DNA of 53,046 bases from Deltaproteobacteria bacterium. Lineage in GTDB: Bacteria; Myxococcota_A; UBA9160; UBA6930. This document shows, piece after piece, positions 24,291-32,109 of this stretch (the first letter of the stretch is position 1; each line of letters starts with the position of its first letter). Where the stretch lies: assembly GCA_016875395.1 (NCBI GenBank), contig VGRF01000030.1:1-53046 (forward strand). The letters run 5' to 3'. Both the position numbers and the translations under genes were made by a program. Under the pieces are notes generated by a model. The model worked only from the letters and a program-made list of their open reading frames with translations, made no database searches and was not told the origin of the DNA.

Positions 24291-25079
24291 TCACTCCCCC
24301 CGCAGCAGCTCCGCCTCCACCCACGTCGCGAGCAGGCTCGCCGCGAACGCTGCGCCGGCTTCGTCGCTGCGCGCCTGCGCGGCGAGCGCGCACAGCTCGC
24401 CGAAGCGCACACCGCTCGCGGCGCGAGTGAGCAGCGCAAACTCTTCGGCGTCGCAGGCGCGGTGCAGCACGCGCTCGCTCTTGCGCCACACGAGCACGCT
24501 CTCGCGCGCGGGCGCGATCGCCTCGGTCGCGAGCGGCTGCTCCGCGTCATACGCAGCGCGCACTGCACGCGCCGGCCACGCGAGCTCGAGGAGCTGCGCG
24601 CCGGGCGTCAGCGCGAGCGCGAGCTCGGCCCACGCCTCGGGCGCGAGGTGCGCGAGATCGCTGCGCAGGAGCGGACGCGCGTCGGCGGCGTCGAAGGCGT
24701 CGGTCACCGCGAGCTCGAAGCGAGCGAGATCGGGCGCCCACGGCGCGCGCTCGCGCGTCTCGCGCGCGGCTTCGTGCTGCGCGAGGAACGCGGGGAAGCG
24801 CGCGCCGAGGTGGCGCAGCGAGAAGTGCTGCGACGGGTTCGCGCGCAGGTAGGCGGCGGCGAGCGGGTCGAGTGCTGCGCGGCCGAGGGCGCGTTCGAGC
24901 GCGGGGTAGTCGTCGCGCAGGACGCCCACGAGGCGCGACATGTAGGCGTAGCGGTAGACGTGGAGGCGCTCGGCGGCGCTCGCGCGAGCGTCGCCTAACA
25001 AGCGCGGCGTCTCGGCGGGCGCTTCGCGCTCGAGGAGCCAGCGCGCGAAGTCGCCCTGCAGCTGCGCGAGCGCGCTCAC
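24291..25079 (-). CDS. bufC: DUF2063 protein, bufferin maturation partner (BufC/HvfC-like)
   Basis: This 262-residue DUF2063 protein begins MSALAQLQGDFARWLLERE. It has the N-terminal DNA-binding-like domain of this family (RLHVYRYAYMSRLVGVLRDDYP, NPSQHFSLRHLGARFPAFL) followed by a second alpha/beta domain (WRKSERVLHRACDAEEFALL). In bufferin and methanobactin-like pathways the DUF692 enzyme works with a partner of this type that delivers the precursor peptide. The GTG start overlaps the stop of the DUF692 gene by 4 bp (GTGA), so the two proteins are probably made in fixed ratio. The gene order precursor-DUF692-DUF2063 is complete. Confidence 0.85.
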   Translation of the reverse strand: MSALAQLQGDFARWLLEREAPAETPRLLGDARASAAERLHVYRYAYMSRLVGVLRDDYPALERALGRAALDPLAAAYLRANPSQHFSLRHLGARFPAFLAQHEAARETRERAPWAPDLARFELAVTDAFDAADARPLLRSDLAHLAPEAWAELALALTPGAQLLELAWPARAVRAAYDAEQPLATEAIAPARESVLVWRKSERVLHRACDAEEFALLTRAASGVRFGELCALAAQARSDEAGAAFAASLLATWVEAELLRGE

Positions 25080-25993
25080 GCGGCCCTGCGCTGCGCGCGC
25101 TCGCCGCACACGCGCGCAACGATCTCTCGCGCGCGGTCGGCTTCGGAGACGACGCGCTCCCACGCGGGAATCTGCTCGTCCCACTCGATCAGCGTCGAGA
25201 CGGGGCCGAGCTTCGCGAGGGCGCGTTCGTAGAGCGCCCACACCTCGTCGCGCACGGGGTGGTCGTGGGTGTCGATCAGCAGCGCGCCGTTCTCGCTCGG
25301 GCCCGCGAGGTGGATCTGGAAGACGCGCGCGGGATCGAGCGCGGCGACCGCGCGGTCCGCGTCGTCGCCGTGGTTGTGCGCGTTCACGTAGAAGTTGTTG
25401 AGGTCGAGCAGGATTCCGCAGTCGGCCTCGCGCGAGATCGCGGCGATGAACTCGCCTTCGCTCAGCGTGTCGCCGGTGAAGCGCACGTAGCTCGACACGT
25501 TCTCGATCGCGATGCGGCGGCCGAGGCGGTCTTGCACGGTGCGAATGCGCGCCGCGACGTGCCGCACCGCTTCCTCGGTGTGCGGAAGCGGGAGCAAGTC
25601 GTGCAGGTGCGCGTTGCCGTGCGCGGTCCAGCACGAGTGATCCGAGAGCCACGCGGGCTGGAAGCGCTCGGCGAGCGCGGCGAGCGCATCGAGATAGTCG
25701 CGGCGCAAGGGATCGCTCGCGCCGAGGTCGAGCGAGACGCCGTGCAGCACGAGCGGCCGGCGCTCGCGCATCTCGCCGAGGATTCGCAGCGGGCGTCCGC
25801 CAGGAATCATGAAGTTCTCGGAGATCGCCTCGAAGAAGTCCGCGCCCGAGGCGTCGCACGCCGCGATCTCCGGGTAGTGCTTCGGGCGCAGGCCGATGCC
25901 GACGCCCAGGTACGGCGCTTCGGGCGGGCGAGGCGGAAACGCGCCTCGCCCGCCGTCGGCGGGATTCGCAGCCGAGCGGGCTTGCTCAGGCAC
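25076..25993 (-). CDS. bufB: DUF692 multinuclear iron oxidase, bufferin maturase (BufB-like)
   Basis: This 305-residue DUF692 TIM-barrel protein (MbnB/TglH/BufB superfamily) has the metal-binding residues typical of the family: LVLHGVSLDLG, LSDHSCW, HDLLPLPHTEEA, the acidic IENVSSY, LLDLNNFYVNAHNHGDD, IHLAG and IDTHDHPV. Such enzymes use a two- or three-iron centre to modify cysteines of a precursor peptide; bufferin maturases form thiooxazole-like groups that bind copper. The precursor gene lies 51 bp upstream and the DUF2063 partner overlaps downstream. The first 25 residues are low-complexity and may not all be translated. Confidence 0.88.
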   Translation of the reverse strand: MPEQARSAANPADGGRGAFPPRPPEAPYLGVGIGLRPKHYPEIAACDASGADFFEAISENFMIPGGRPLRILGEMRERRPLVLHGVSLDLGASDPLRRDYLDALAALAERFQPAWLSDHSCWTAHGNAHLHDLLPLPHTEEAVRHVAARIRTVQDRLGRRIAIENVSSYVRFTGDTLSEGEFIAAISREADCGILLDLNNFYVNAHNHGDDADRAVAALDPARVFQIHLAGPSENGALLIDTHDHPVRDEVWALYERALAKLGPVSTLIEWDEQIPAWERVVSEADRAREIVARVCGERAQRRAA

Positions 25994-26044
25994 GCACGCC
26001 TCGATTGTTAGGTCGCGCGCGCAGAGCGCTGCCCGCTCGCGGCA

Positions 26045-26296
26045 TCACTTCTTCTCGGCGGCCTTCGCCTTCGCGGCGTCGCACTCGGCCTGGGTCAGCT
26101 CGAGGAAGCCCTGGCCCGCGCAGGCGTTCTTGCCTCCGCAGTCGTGGCCAACGCCCGAGCATGCGCCCTGGCCCTTGCACGCGTTCACGCCTTCGCACTT
26201 CACCTTCGCCTCGCCCTCGTGGTGCGAGGCGAGCGCCGGCGCGCCGGAGAGGAAGAGCGCGGCCGCAGCCGCCGCGATCGCAGTGGTCTTGTTCAC
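26045..26296 (-). CDS. bufA2: Bufferin-like precursor peptide (BufA2 type), six cysteines
   Basis: This 83-residue precursor has a signal peptide (MNKTTAIAAAAAALFLSGAP then ALA, about 1-23) and a mature part with six cysteines at 34, 40, 46, 53, 59 and 72, arranged as EGVNACKGQGAC and GGKNACAGQGFLEL with the last Cys in QAECDAAK. The EG-N-ACKGQG repeat is the hallmark of the BufA2-type bufferin precursors, exported copper-chelating RiPPs. The GTG start at 26296 follows AAAGGAG by seven bases; starting at the ATG 24 bases earlier would put the ribosome site inside the gene. An ECF-type promoter is suspected upstream (26337-26365). The signal sequence implies export of the matured peptide to the periplasm. 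Confidence 0.85.
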   Translation of the reverse strand: MNKTTAIAAAAAALFLSGAPALASHHEGEAKVKCEGVNACKGQGACSGVGHDCGGKNACAGQGFLELTQAECDAAKAKAAEKK

Positions 26297-26336
26297 GACG
26301 AGATCTCCTTTGTGGCGCATCGCGCGCCTGCACCAC

Positions 26337-26365
26337 GATACGAAACGACCGTGGCCGTCGGTTTC
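26337..26365 (-). promoter_or_regulatory. Possible ECF-sigma promoter of the bufferin operon
   Basis: On the minus strand GAAACC (complement of 26360-26365) and CGTATC (complement of 26337-26342) are separated by 17 bases, with the start codon 40 bases downstream. The GAAAC/CGT pattern fits ECF-type promoters, which control bufferin operons in some bacteria. The same region also forms an imperfect palindrome (GAAACGAC ... GTCGGTTTC), so an operator is an alternative reading. No sigma-factor gene is in the window. Confidence 0.3.
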
Positions 26366-26411
26366 ATGTCATCGCTCGTGATGCGCTTCCGCGATGGGCG
26401 TCACGCTTTGC

Positions 26412-26762
26412 TCAGTGCCCGTGATCCCAGCCCGGTGGCCGCGCCGCCAGCGCTCGCGTGCGCTCCTCGATCGCGTCGTGCGCGAGGAGGCCCTTCGCCT
26501 CGGCCAGCTCCTCGAACGCCTCCAGCCAACGCTCCCAGTAGCGGTAGCCCTCGCCGCTCGTGCCGTGGCTTCGCTCCCAGGCCGCGATCGACGCGATCAG
26601 TGCGGCCTGGAACTCGCTCCACGCAAACGCGCCCGCCTCGTGCAGCGACATCGTGAGCCCGAAGACGCGGCTCTCCCACGCCTCGTCGAACTGCAGCTCG
26701 CCGTTCTTGCGCGGCGGCGCGAGCGCACCCTCGCGCGGGAGAGCGCCGTCGCGCGCGCTCAC
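26412..26762 (-). CDS. Nitrile hydratase accessory/activator protein
   Basis: This 116-residue protein resembles the N-terminal half of a nitrile hydratase beta chain, as the cobalt-escort activators (P14K-like) do: NGELQFDEAWESRVFGLTMSL, AFAWSEFQAALIASIAAWE and YRYWERWLEAFEELAEAKGLL. These proteins carry the metal-loaded alpha subunit into the apoenzyme (self-subunit swapping). The GTG start overlaps the alpha-subunit stop (GTGA). It is the last gene of the operon, after beta and alpha. The C-terminus ends PPGWDHGH, with His that could touch the metal. Confidence 0.82.
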   Translation of the reverse strand: MSARDGALPREGALAPPRKNGELQFDEAWESRVFGLTMSLHEAGAFAWSEFQAALIASIAAWERSHGTSGEGYRYWERWLEAFEELAEAKGLLAHDAIEERTRALAARPPGWDHGH

Positions 26763-27367
26763 TTCGGTGCGCCCGCGAGCGCGACGCCGATCAGGGCATC
26801 GCGCGAGATCAGCGGCACGAGCTCCTCTTCGCTCGCGCGCTCGGCGCCGGGCGGCGGCTCGGGCAGCACCATGTACCGGAGCTCGGCGCTCGAGTCCCAC
26901 ACGCGCACCTCTGTGCTCGCAGGCAGCTCGAGCCCGAGCTCGCGCAGCACCGCGCGCGGCTCGCGCACCACGCGCGCGCGATAGGGCGGGCTCTTGTACC
27001 AGCCTGGCGGCAGGCCCAACAACGACGACGGGTAACACGAGCAGAGCGTGCACACGACGACGTTGTGCACGCCCGGGGTGTTCTCCACGACCACGATCGG
27101 CGTGCTCTCGCCGCCCGTCGGCAGCTCGAGCTCGCAGATAGCGCTCCAGCCGTCGGCGAGAAGCCGCTGCTTGAACGCCGGATCGCGCCACGCGCGCGCG
27201 ACGACCCGGGCGCCGTTCAGCGGCCCGATCTCCTGCTCGTAACGCGCCACGATCGCGTCGATGCCTTCGCGCGTGACGAGACCGCGCTCGACGAGCAGCG
27301 CCTCCGCGCGCAGCGCGAGCTGCGTGGGGCCGTGATCGTGGCCGTGATCGTCGTGGTCATGCGACAT
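26759..27367 (-). CDS. nthA: Nitrile hydratase alpha subunit, cobalt type
   Basis: This 202-residue catalytic subunit has the metal-claw motif VVCTLCSCYP (Cys106, Cys109, Ser110, Cys111). The Thr after the first Cys is the form usual for cobalt rather than iron enzymes. Other conserved parts are the N-terminal helix RAEALLVERGLV, the central VVVENTPGVHNVV and LGLPPGWYKSPPYRARVVREP. The enzyme hydrates nitriles to amides in the cytoplasm. The N-terminus is unusually His/Asp-rich (MSHDHDDHGHDHG), perhaps helping metal capture. It overlaps the beta gene by 11 bp and the activator by 4 bp. No amidase gene is adjacent, so the fate of the amide is not encoded here. Confidence 0.9.
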   Translation of the reverse strand: MSHDHDDHGHDHGPTQLALRAEALLVERGLVTREGIDAIVARYEQEIGPLNGARVVARAWRDPAFKQRLLADGWSAICELELPTGGESTPIVVVENTPGVHNVVVCTLCSCYPSSLLGLPPGWYKSPPYRARVVREPRAVLRELGLELPASTEVRVWDSSAELRYMVLPEPPPGAERASEEELVPLISRDALIGVALAGAPK

Positions 27368-27980
27368 GGCGCGCGCTCTCCGTAACAACTTCCAGGTACG
27401 GCTCGAACAAGTCGACGTACACGCTCGCGCCGGGCTCGGCGCTCTCGCCCCACAGCTCGCGCGCGTCGAAGCGCACGGTGTAGAGGTGCTGCGGCTGCTC
27501 CCCTTCGCCGTGGGCATTTGTGTCGGGGAAGACGAAGCCGCCGCAAAGCTTCGCGACCACACCGCGTCGCGCGGCCACGTAGCCGGGGATGCGGCAGTGG
27601 CGATGCGGCGTGCGCTCGTTCACGCGCACGGGAGCGCCCACCGTGAAGCGCGGCGGCTGCGGGAGACTGCGCTGAAACGGGTGCGCCGCGCCGCTCGCGG
27701 GCGGTGGCGCGTAGCCGCGCGCGAGTACGCCGGCTTCGGGCAGCACCGTCTCGAGCGAGGTGAGCCAGCGCTCGTAATAACTCGCGAGGAGGTAGCGCCG
27801 CGGATCCATGCGCTCGACGCCGTGGCGAAAGGCATCGACGTTGATCCAGCGCAAACCAACTGCGCTGTAGACCAGGCCGAGCACGCGGCCCTCCCAGCGC
27901 GCGTGAAACACGGGCTCGCGGACTTCGTGCGGGATGCGCCCGAAACCTCGCCGGCCGCCGAGGTCGTGGATGTCGGTCAC
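27357..27980 (-). CDS. nthB: Nitrile hydratase beta subunit
   Basis: This 207-residue beta chain starts MTDIHDLGGRRGFGRIPHEV, the standard beta N-terminus, continues with RHGVERMDPRRYLLASYYERWL and ends with the SH3-like barrel (GAPVRVNERTPHRHCRIPGYV, HLYTVRFDARELWG, VYVDLFEPYLEVV). It wraps around the alpha subunit and contributes Arg residues to the claw setting. The GTG start has GGAGGAG upstream and overlaps the stop of the preceding gene by 4 bp. The beta-alpha-activator order is that of cobalt-type operons. Confidence 0.9.
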   Translation of the reverse strand: MTDIHDLGGRRGFGRIPHEVREPVFHARWEGRVLGLVYSAVGLRWINVDAFRHGVERMDPRRYLLASYYERWLTSLETVLPEAGVLARGYAPPPASGAAHPFQRSLPQPPRFTVGAPVRVNERTPHRHCRIPGYVAARRGVVAKLCGGFVFPDTNAHGEGEQPQHLYTVRFDARELWGESAEPGASVYVDLFEPYLEVVTESARHVA

Positions 27981-28684
27981 GCGCTCCTCCTTCGCTTCGG
28001 CTGCGAGACGATCACGACGAGTGCGATCGCAACCCCTGCGCCGAGCCCGTACGGGATCCAGCGAACGTAGGCACGCATCATCCGCAACCACCGCGGCGCC
28101 GTGTAGGTCTTGTAGGCGTCCGACTCCTCGCCCTGCGCGCGCAGCACGAGCGCGACCAACGGCGGTGACTCCGCGCGAGGCAGGCGCGCGCGCAGCCGGG
28201 TCGGACTGAGCTGGCGCGTCTCGAGCGTGCGCTCGAAGTTGAGGCCCATGACGACCAGCTCGGCGTGGCTGTCTGTGTTGAGCGGTGCCTCCAGCTCGAG
28301 CTCGAGGTACTCACCGGGCTCGAGCTGCGCGGGCTCGATCGCCAGGATGGAGGGCACACGCAGCGGGGCAACCGCGGACACCTCGAAATGTTGCTCGCCC
28401 ACGCGGTACTCGATCTCGATGAGCCAGGAGCCCGGCGTGAGAGTGGTCGGAAGCGGGCACGTCGCTCGCTTCCCATCCTGAGCAAGCTCGCATGCGAGGG
28501 GGATCCGGCCCGTTTCGGCGTGTATCCAGTCGATCGCCGACTCGAAAGCGAGGGTGATCTCTCCGCCCGCCACGGTCCGCGGGAGCCGCCGGCTGTCCAG
28601 GCGCATCCCGGGCGGCGCGACCTGAGCGGCGGCGGGAAGGCTCAGCGAAACGGCCAGCAGCGTGGAGAGAAGGAGTTGCTTCAC
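27977..28684 (-). CDS. Hypothetical exported membrane-anchored protein within the nitrile hydratase operon
   Basis: This 235-residue protein has a signal peptide (MKQLLLSTLLAVSLSLPAAA, 1-20), a beta-rich extracytoplasmic region with Ig-like features (GGEITLAFESAIDWI, GSWLIEIEYRVGEQHFEV, GEYLELELEAPLNT) and a C-terminal membrane helix (WIPYGLGAGVAIALVVIV) followed by a basic tail, so it should sit in the inner membrane facing the periplasm. I do not recognise a family. It overlaps both the upstream saccharopine-dehydrogenase-like gene and the downstream beta-subunit gene by 4 bp, so it is tied to nitrile hydratase expression, an unusual partner for a cytoplasmic enzyme. Confidence 0.7.
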   Translation of the reverse strand: MKQLLLSTLLAVSLSLPAAAQVAPPGMRLDSRRLPRTVAGGEITLAFESAIDWIHAETGRIPLACELAQDGKRATCPLPTTLTPGSWLIEIEYRVGEQHFEVSAVAPLRVPSILAIEPAQLEPGEYLELELEAPLNTDSHAELVVMGLNFERTLETRQLSPTRLRARLPRAESPPLVALVLRAQGEESDAYKTYTAPRWLRMMRAYVRWIPYGLGAGVAIALVVIVSQPKRRRSA

Positions 28685-29751
28685 AGCTCGAGCCCTCTCG
28701 CGCGCAGCGTGTAGGCGGCATCTGCGCTCACCCATCTCACCACATCCGCGAACGGGACGAGCTCGGAAAGCTCGCGCACACCGGCGGGCAGCGAGTCGCC
28801 ACGCGCGAGGCGCGCCGCGATCCAGGCAGGCGGCGCCGCCGGAATGTCGAGCCCACGAGCGCTCGCCGAGAGCTCGATGCGCGCGATCTCTTCTCCCAGC
28901 GCGCTCTCGGCCACGACCGCGAGCACGCCGTGCGGCGTCCCGAAGACGCCGAGCGCGCGCGCGAAGGGAAGCAGTGCGCGCGCGAAGTGAAGGAGCGCCT
29001 CCCGTGGCGCGAGCGCGAGCAGGGGTGATGCGAGGTGCAGCAGCGCGACGAGCGCCGCCCGATCGAAGCCGAAGAAGAAGCGCGCGGGGACCGGCTCCGC
29101 CCCGACAGCAACGCGCCCATGCGCGAACGCCGCCGGATACGAGCCGAACCGGAGCGTGCGGCCGCTGCTCGTGCGCAGCGCGCGCAGCTCGTCGAACCAC
29201 GGCGCACCCTCTGCGGCCTGGCGCCCGAGCGGCGCGAGCATGCTCGCGAGGAGTCCCGCGCTCACCGGATTCGCCGAGCCCACGCTCAGGTAGACGGCGA
29301 CACTCGCGATCTCGCTCGCACGCGGCGCGCGCGCGAGCTCCCGCGCGAAAAGCCCGGCAAGGCCCGGCACCGTCGAGGCGCTCGTGCACACGCACACACC
29401 CGCGAGGAGCGCCCCCGCCTCCCGCGCCGCCGTGCGCACGCGCTCCGCGAAGTCCGCGTCGTCCGCGAGATCGCAGTAGTGCGCCCCCGCCGCGACACAC
29501 GCTCGCACCAGCGACCCCGGGTCATAGTGAAACGGCCCAACGCAGTTCACGACGAGATCCCCAGCCCCTAACAACCGCGCGATCGACGCAGCATCTCCAA
29601 CGTCGCCGCGCTCCATCGCAACGCCTACGGGCCCGCGCGCGCTGCGCGACACCCCGAGCACCGAAGCGCCGCCCACGCCAGCAAGCGCGCGACAAACCCG
29701 CGCGCCCATCTCCCCACCCGCGCCAATCACGACGACGCGCAAGCCATTCAC
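28681..29751 (-). CDS. Saccharopine-dehydrogenase-like NAD(P)-binding oxidoreductase
   Basis: This 356-residue protein opens with a Rossmann motif (RVVVIGAGGEMGARVCRALAG) followed by LVVNCVGPFHYDPGSLVRAC and AGAHYCDLADDADF, the pattern of the saccharopine dehydrogenase/trans-acting enoyl reductase-like family. The C-terminal half is hydrophobic around 215-260 (LVALLHLASPLLALAPREAL), suggesting membrane or lipid contact. Members often act on lipids or polyketides, but the reaction here is unknown. It is the first gene of the overlapping run that ends with the nitrile hydratase genes. About 220 bp with no recognisable gene separate it from the desaturase gene. Confidence 0.75.
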   Translation of the reverse strand: MNGLRVVVIGAGGEMGARVCRALAGVGGASVLGVSRSARGPVGVAMERGDVGDAASIARLLGAGDLVVNCVGPFHYDPGSLVRACVAAGAHYCDLADDADFAERVRTAAREAGALLAGVCVCTSASTVPGLAGLFARELARAPRASEIASVAVYLSVGSANPVSAGLLASMLAPLGRQAAEGAPWFDELRALRTSSGRTLRFGSYPAAFAHGRVAVGAEPVPARFFFGFDRAALVALLHLASPLLALAPREALLHFARALLPFARALGVFGTPHGVLAVVAESALGEEIARIELSASARGLDIPAAPPAWIAARLARGDSLPAGVRELSELVPFADVVRWVSADAAYTLRARGLEL

Positions 29752-29971
29752 CTCAACAGCCCCAAAGCGAGGCCGCGCGCGACCGGGAGCAAGCGCCCGG
29801 CACGTTCACCACCACCGCCAGAACACGCTCGAAGTCGAACGCTCCACCCAAGCATGTCGGCCGAGGCCGCAAGCGAAGCGCGCAGCATCGGCCGAGTCTT
29901 CGAGGCCGATGCGAAGTAAACAAGGAAAAACGCGCACCTCGACGCAACGTGCGCGCGCCGCCCTTGCGCCT

Positions 29972-30787
29972 CTACCAAACTCCCTTGCTGCGTAGCTCGG
30001 GCGCAGCGACGTCGAGACGCGACGCGAGCCGATGCAAGTGACAAGTCGGCACCGCCGGAAAGAGGTGGTGCTCGACGTGATAGAACATGTCGTACGAGAC
30101 GAACGACTTGGCCGAATTGCGCAGCGTGCGCGCGATGAAGTGCGTGCGGTCGCAGTCGTGATGCACGGTCCACACCGCGAAGAACGCGGAGAAGCATTGG
30201 CCCACCGTCATCGCGATCACGTGGTATTGGAGCCAGCCGTAGTCGAGCACGCCGAACGCGAGCACGACCATCGCCGCCATGGCCGCGAGCTCGAGATAGA
30301 TCCAGTTCTTGATGCGCGGCTTCGCCAGCGTGAGCGCTGCGTGATGGAGGCGCACGGGAAACTGCGGCCCGGTGATTAGGGCCTTCCAGCCCGGCATGCG
30401 CGCGCTCATCGCCTCGACGTCGTCGTCGTCCATGCAGTGGCGGTGGTGGCGCAGGTGATTCCACTGCACCGCGTGCATCGCGCTCATCATCAGCGGCGAG
30501 AGGATGAACATGAGCAGCTCGTGGGCGCGCGGCGCGACGCCCACCGCGTAGTGGAAGGCGTTGTGCACCTGGCGCAGGCCGCACAGGAAGAACATGAACG
30601 AGCTGGCGAGCGCAGGGACGAACCAGAGCCAGCTGCCATGCGTGCCGAGCCACGCGAACGCGCAGGAAGCGACGAGCCACGGCACGTAGATCACGACCTC
30701 GTACGCGACTTCGAGGCGCGAGAGGTCGCAGAGATCGCGCCACTCCACCTGATCGAGGCGCGGGTCGCGAAGAATCTCGAGGGCCAT
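29972..30787 (-). CDS. Membrane fatty acid desaturase
   Basis: This 271-residue di-iron desaturase has the three histidine boxes HNAFH (75-79), HLRHHRH (from 111) and HVEHH (about 237), between four or so membrane helices (YVPWLVASCAFAWL, LWFVPALASSFMFFLCG, LAAMAAMVVLAFGVL). It would introduce a double bond or hydroxyl group into acyl chains in the inner membrane; the short length and MDDDDVEAMSARMPGW insert fit the bacterial FADS-like family. The ATG at 30787 is preferred because longer readings lack similarity and run antisense through the neighbouring leader. The upstream 211 bp are shared with the divergent PEP-CTERM gene. Confidence 0.85.
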   Translation of the reverse strand: MALEILRDPRLDQVEWRDLCDLSRLEVAYEVVIYVPWLVASCAFAWLGTHGSWLWFVPALASSFMFFLCGLRQVHNAFHYAVGVAPRAHELLMFILSPLMMSAMHAVQWNHLRHHRHCMDDDDVEAMSARMPGWKALITGPQFPVRLHHAALTLAKPRIKNWIYLELAAMAAMVVLAFGVLDYGWLQYHVIAMTVGQCFSAFFAVWTVHHDCDRTHFIARTLRNSAKSFVSYDMFYHVEHHLFPAVPTCHLHRLASRLDVAAPELRSKGVW

Positions 30788-30998
30788 CGGGCGTGCTCCA
30801 CTCTGCTTTTCGAGAACGGGAGGACTGGAAGAAAGCAAGGCGGCCGCGCGGGTGCCAGCTCGAGTTGCGCACCGCGGAGGTCGCCGCGCCGAGGCTGCGT
30901 GTCCGCTGCCGGTCTTTCCCCAAATGCGAATGCGACCTTTTCCAGATCGCGGCCACTTCCTTTCGACGGCCCATCCGTGGCCGACCAGAGGAAACCCG

Positions 30999-31646
30999 AT
31001 GCTCGCTCGCGCTGTTCTCGCTGCCGCTCTGCTCTGCCTCTCAGCCGCCGCCTCCGCAGTCACGATCGACTCGGTCGGCGACGCCTTCACCGTCGACTTC
31101 GCGGGTAGCGTGGGGGACGACACGCTGCCGGGTCTGACCGCGCGTGCCAGCTTCGTCGTCACCGAGTTCGACGCGGCGACCGGGCATGTCGTGCTCGAGA
31201 TCACCCTCACCAACACCACTGACGCTTCGATCTGGGAGAGCTCCCGCGTTTCGGCGATCGGATTCAACGCCGATCACCCGATCGTGAGCGCCTCCTCGAG
31301 CGGGCTCTTCTCGGAGGCCGTGACGGACGGCCGCTTCCCAGGAATCCGCGGTCTGATCGATGTTTGCGCGATCGACAACCCGAACAACTGCTCAGGCGGT
31401 GGAAACGGCGGCGTCACGCTCGGCCAGAGCGGCGTCGTCACCATGACGCTGGAGTTCGGCGGCCCGATCACGTCGCTCGACCTGTCGCGCTTCGTCGTGC
31501 GGTACCAGTCGCTCAACTCCGAGCAGCTCGACATCTGCGACGACTCCGGCGTCGGCGAAGGCGTGGTCGTTCCCGAGCCGCGCGTACTCGCGCTCCTCGG
31601 CATCGCCGGCCTCGCGCTCGTGGGCTCGCGCAGGCGCGCGGCCTGA
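30999..31646 (+). CDS. PEP-CTERM surface protein, cistern-like (copy 1)
   Basis: This 215-residue exported protein has a signal peptide (MLARAVLAAALLCLSAAASA) and a C-terminal PEP-CTERM sorting tail: VVPEPRVLALLGIAGLALVG then SRRRAA (VPEP motif, hydrophobic helix, Arg cluster). The middle is a beta-rich domain with the cysteine pair CAIDNPNNC and another Cys in DICDDSG. Its overall pattern (TIDSVGDAFTVDF, TNTTDASIWESS, SAIGFNADHP) closely matches the protein at 38569-39252, so the two are paralogues of the cistern type. An exosortase (EpsH/XrtA) would cleave the tail at the envelope; none is in the window. AGAGGAAA precedes the ATG. Confidence 0.85.
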   Translation: MLARAVLAAALLCLSAAASAVTIDSVGDAFTVDFAGSVGDDTLPGLTARASFVVTEFDAATGHVVLEITLTNTTDASIWESSRVSAIGFNADHPIVSASSSGLFSEAVTDGRFPGIRGLIDVCAIDNPNNCSGGGNGGVTLGQSGVVTMTLEFGGPITSLDLSRFVVRYQSLNSEQLDICDDSGVGEGVVVPEPRVLALLGIAGLALVGSRRRAA

Positions 31647-31656
31647 CCGGCGGCGC

Positions 31657-32061
31657 TCAGCTGCCGGGCGGCGGCGCCTCCGGCTTCGTCGCCCACCACG
31701 TCCACGCGAACGCGACGAACTGCAGCGGGAGCCGGAAGTAGAACGCCGCGGGCGTGCCGATGTCCGCGTAGTCCTGCGGGTACAGCGCCATGTGGATGTT
31801 CGCGGGATAGACCGCGACGAGCAGCGCGAGCAGCCCGATGCCGGCAGCCCAACGCAGCTGCGGGATCAGGATGCCGATGCCCCCCGCGATCTCGGCGACG
31901 CCGCTGATCTGCACCATGAGCAGCGGCGCCGGTAGCCACGGCGGCACGATGCGGAGGAAGAACGCCTCGTTCGTGAAGTGCGAGATGCCGGCGTTCACGA
32001 AGAACGCGGCGAGCACGAACAGCGAGATGCGCTTCGGCCAGGACGCGGGCAGCCAGGGCAT
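31657..32061 (-). CDS. DoxX-family membrane protein
   Basis: This 134-residue protein has four hydrophobic helices (ISLFVLAAFFVNAGISHF, LLMVQISGVAEIAGGIGILI, WAAGIGLLALLVAVYPANIH and LPLQFVAFAWTWWA). The pattern GISHF in helix 1 and GVAEIAGGIGIL in helix 2 is typical of the DoxX/DoxD-like family. These are small inner-membrane proteins linked to quinone or thiol redox; a specific role cannot be given. The ATG at 32061 is preferred because GGAGG lies eight bases before it. It is convergent with the PEP-CTERM gene and follows the flavin-binding protein gene with a 48-bp gap. Confidence 0.8.
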   Translation of the reverse strand: MPWLPASWPKRISLFVLAAFFVNAGISHFTNEAFFLRIVPPWLPAPLLMVQISGVAEIAGGIGILIPQLRWAAGIGLLALLVAVYPANIHMALYPQDYADIGTPAAFYFRLPLQFVAFAWTWWATKPEAPPPGS

Positions 32062-32109
32062 GCGGTTCCTCCCCGCGCATCTTGTCACGCGCAACCAGCC
32101 CGCGGCGGC

